NCBI GenBank assembly: GCA_025362255.1 | Contig: JANYGY010000020.1 | Coordinates: 1 to 7,064, forward strand | Source of the DNA: Planctomycetales bacterium | GTDB taxonomy: Bacteria > Planctomycetota > UBA11346 | DNA length: 7,064 nucleotides | Reading direction: 5' to 3' | Part shown: piece after piece, positions 6,384 through 7,064 of the stretch | Position numbering within the stretch: position 1 is the stretch's first letter | How the letters are laid out: every line of letters starts with the position of its first letter | Program-made: the position numbers and the translations under genes | Notes under the pieces: generated by a model | The model's database searches: none | What the model saw: the letters and a program-made list of their open reading frames with translations, nothing else | Told to the model about the DNA's origin: nothing

Positions 6384-6751
6384 AGCCGCTGGCAGATGCG
6401 CACCTCGCACTAGGCCCGGTCTCAGTCAGCGGATCCACGGCCCAGGCCACCGCGTCGTTTCGCGCAGACCTGCCGGTTTTCACCGGGCATTTTCCCGGTC
6501 GACCCCTGGTGCCTGGAGTCGCCAGCCTAGCCCTTCTGGTGGCAACCTACGAATCAGCCACGCAGAGTTCGGTGACCATCGTCAAAGTCAGTCGCAGCAC
6601 CTGGAAATCACCTGCGCACCCGGGGGAATCCCTCGTCATCCAGATCACCTGGACAACAACGGGGCAGGAAATCGGACTCAGGGGATCAGTCACGCACGAT
6701 GAGAATTCGGTTTGCCAAGCCGTCATGACGCTCACAAGGCGGACCGATTAA
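6380..6751 (+). CDS. 3-hydroxyacyl-ACP dehydratase, ApeI/FabZ-like hotdog protein
   Basis: A 123-residue hotdog protein starting at GTG 6380 within a GTGA overlap with the thioesterase stop. The dehydratase signature FTGHFPGRPLVPGVASL (34-50) carries catalytic His37 and the HFPGxPxxPGV loop of FabZ and ApeI proteins. STWKSPAHPGESLVIQI (73-89) matches the pv-PGd-L beta strand. It is expected to pair with the ApeP-like protein two genes upstream to form the polyene dehydratase. The acidic residue that usually follows the PGV loop (the Glu or Asp of FabZ, FabA or LDW-type ApeI) is not evident: the sequence reads VASLALLVATYES. The partner may supply the missing acid, or Glu58 may be used. It is the last gene of the operon; its 3' end overlaps by about 20 bp an opposite-strand small ORF. 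Confidence 0.85.
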   Translation: MKPLADAHLALGPVSVSGSTAQATASFRADLPVFTGHFPGRPLVPGVASLALLVATYESATQSSVTIVKVSRSTWKSPAHPGESLVIQITWTTTGQEIGLRGSVTHDENSVCQAVMTLTRRTD

Positions 6752-6997
6752 TCGCTCCGCGAATCAGGCATGCGCCCGCTGCCACAAGGTGGCGCAGATC
6801 AAGTCGTGAGGCCGGCACCGAGCCCATCAGCCAATCGCCGAGACAGAGTGCGAGGGTGGTCCACGGGCTCTCGGTCATGATGCGGTGATGATGCGGTGAC
6901 GCACCGTCTGCAGATCAGTCATGCTGCCGTCGCGCACTGCATGTCTGTTTACGACTTCCGGGGCAAGGTACACCGCGACCGGTGGGGCGTGAATCAA
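6732..6997 (-). pseudogene. Small ORF split by an 11-bp duplication (possible frameshifted gene)
   Basis: On the minus strand a frame opens after a TAA at 7013-7015 and can start at TTG 6997, with AAAGGGGA about 10 nt upstream. It ends after 40 codons at TGA 6875-6877 (ending TVRHRIITAS). A second frame starts at ATG 6878, overlapping that stop as ATGA, and runs 48 codons to TGA 6732-6734 (beginning MTESPWTTLALCLGDWLMG). The break lies exactly at a tandem 11-bp repeat (6877-6898). Removing one copy joins both parts into one 84-codon frame containing MTDLQTVRHRIMTESPWT. Codons mostly end in G or C. I do not recognise the protein. It could be a broken gene, two coupled small ORFs, or chance. 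It converges on and slightly overlaps the ApeI-like gene. The remainder of 6752-7064 shows no other gene. Confidence 0.35.
6877..6898. repeat. 11-bp perfect tandem duplication
   Basis: atgatgcggtg occurs at 6877-6887 and again at 6888-6898 with no mismatch. It lies at the junction of the two minus-strand half-ORFs, and its length is not a multiple of three. Confidence 0.95.
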
Positions 6998-7010
6998 GGT
7001 GGTGTGTCCC

Positions 7011-7030
7011 CTTTAGGCGCCTTTAGACGC
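7011..7030. repeat. 10-bp imperfect tandem duplication near the right edge
   Basis: ctttaggcgc (7011-7020) is followed at once by ctttagacgc (7021-7030), one mismatch. A weak GGCG/CGCC stem can form here but no T-tract follows on either strand, so it is not called a terminator. Nothing else is visible between 7031 and 7064. Confidence 0.85.
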
Positions 7031-7064
7031 CCCAAAAAGAAGGCCGCTTAGCCGAACAGCATTT

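Noticed and set aside
7011..7044. GC-rich stem with adjacent A-run near the right edge as a terminator
   Set aside because: The stem is only four base pairs, and the A-run is on the wrong side for termination on either strand.
1..7064. tRNA, rRNA, CRISPR array, insertion sequence or phage attachment site
   Set aside because: No cloverleaf-like segments, spaced repeat arrays, transposase motifs or terminal inverted repeats were found on reading both strands.

Overview
The window is GC-rich, gene-dense bacterial DNA. A LolA-type periplasmic carrier and outer-membrane-pigment style enzymes point to a Gram-negative host. Almost no start codon has a recognisable Shine-Dalgarno sequence. High GC, missing Shine-Dalgarno sites and this gene set would fit a verrucomicrobial (Opitutae-like) host, but the phylum cannot be fixed from this sequence alone.

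Layout from left to right: an uncertain left edge (1-161); a UPF0178/YaiI protein and a LolA-like protein, both on the minus strand; a short ketopantoate-reductase-like (PanE/ApbA) gene on plus, divergent from the LolA gene; a two-gene minus-strand unit, transcribed as a 2-hydroxyacyl-CoA dehydratase subunit followed by a membrane-anchored SAM methyltransferase, which converges on the PanE-like gene; then, divergent from the dehydratase, a tight plus-strand unit of ketoreductase (FabG/ApeQ-like), dehydratase (ApeP-like hotdog), thioesterase (YbgC-like, aryl-polyene type) and second dehydratase (ApeI/FabZ-like hotdog). At the right edge there is a probable small minus-strand ORF, split by an 11-bp tandem duplication.

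Ketoreductase, two hotdog dehydratases, a hotdog thioesterase, a methyltransferase and a LolA-like carrier together are the auxiliary set of an aryl polyene (APE/flexirubin/xanthomonadin-type) pathway. These enzymes reduce and dehydrate the beta-keto groups of a growing polyene, release or edit the chain, methylate it and help deliver it to the outer membrane. The ketosynthases, chain-length factor, acyl carrier proteins, acyltransferase and MMPL exporter are absent here, so this is either the edge of a larger locus or a split cluster.

The most interesting point is the interleaving of a PanE-family 2-oxoacid reductase and a 2-hydroxyacyl-CoA dehydratase. Together they suggest a route from an aryl 2-oxoacid through an aryl 2-hydroxyacid to an arylacryloyl (cinnamoyl/coumaroyl-like) starter unit, without an ammonia lyase. 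This is inference. Secondary observations are a fused membrane domain on the methyltransferase, several altered active-site positions, and four independent short (10-12 bp) tandem duplications in 7 kb, one of which apparently frameshifts an ORF.
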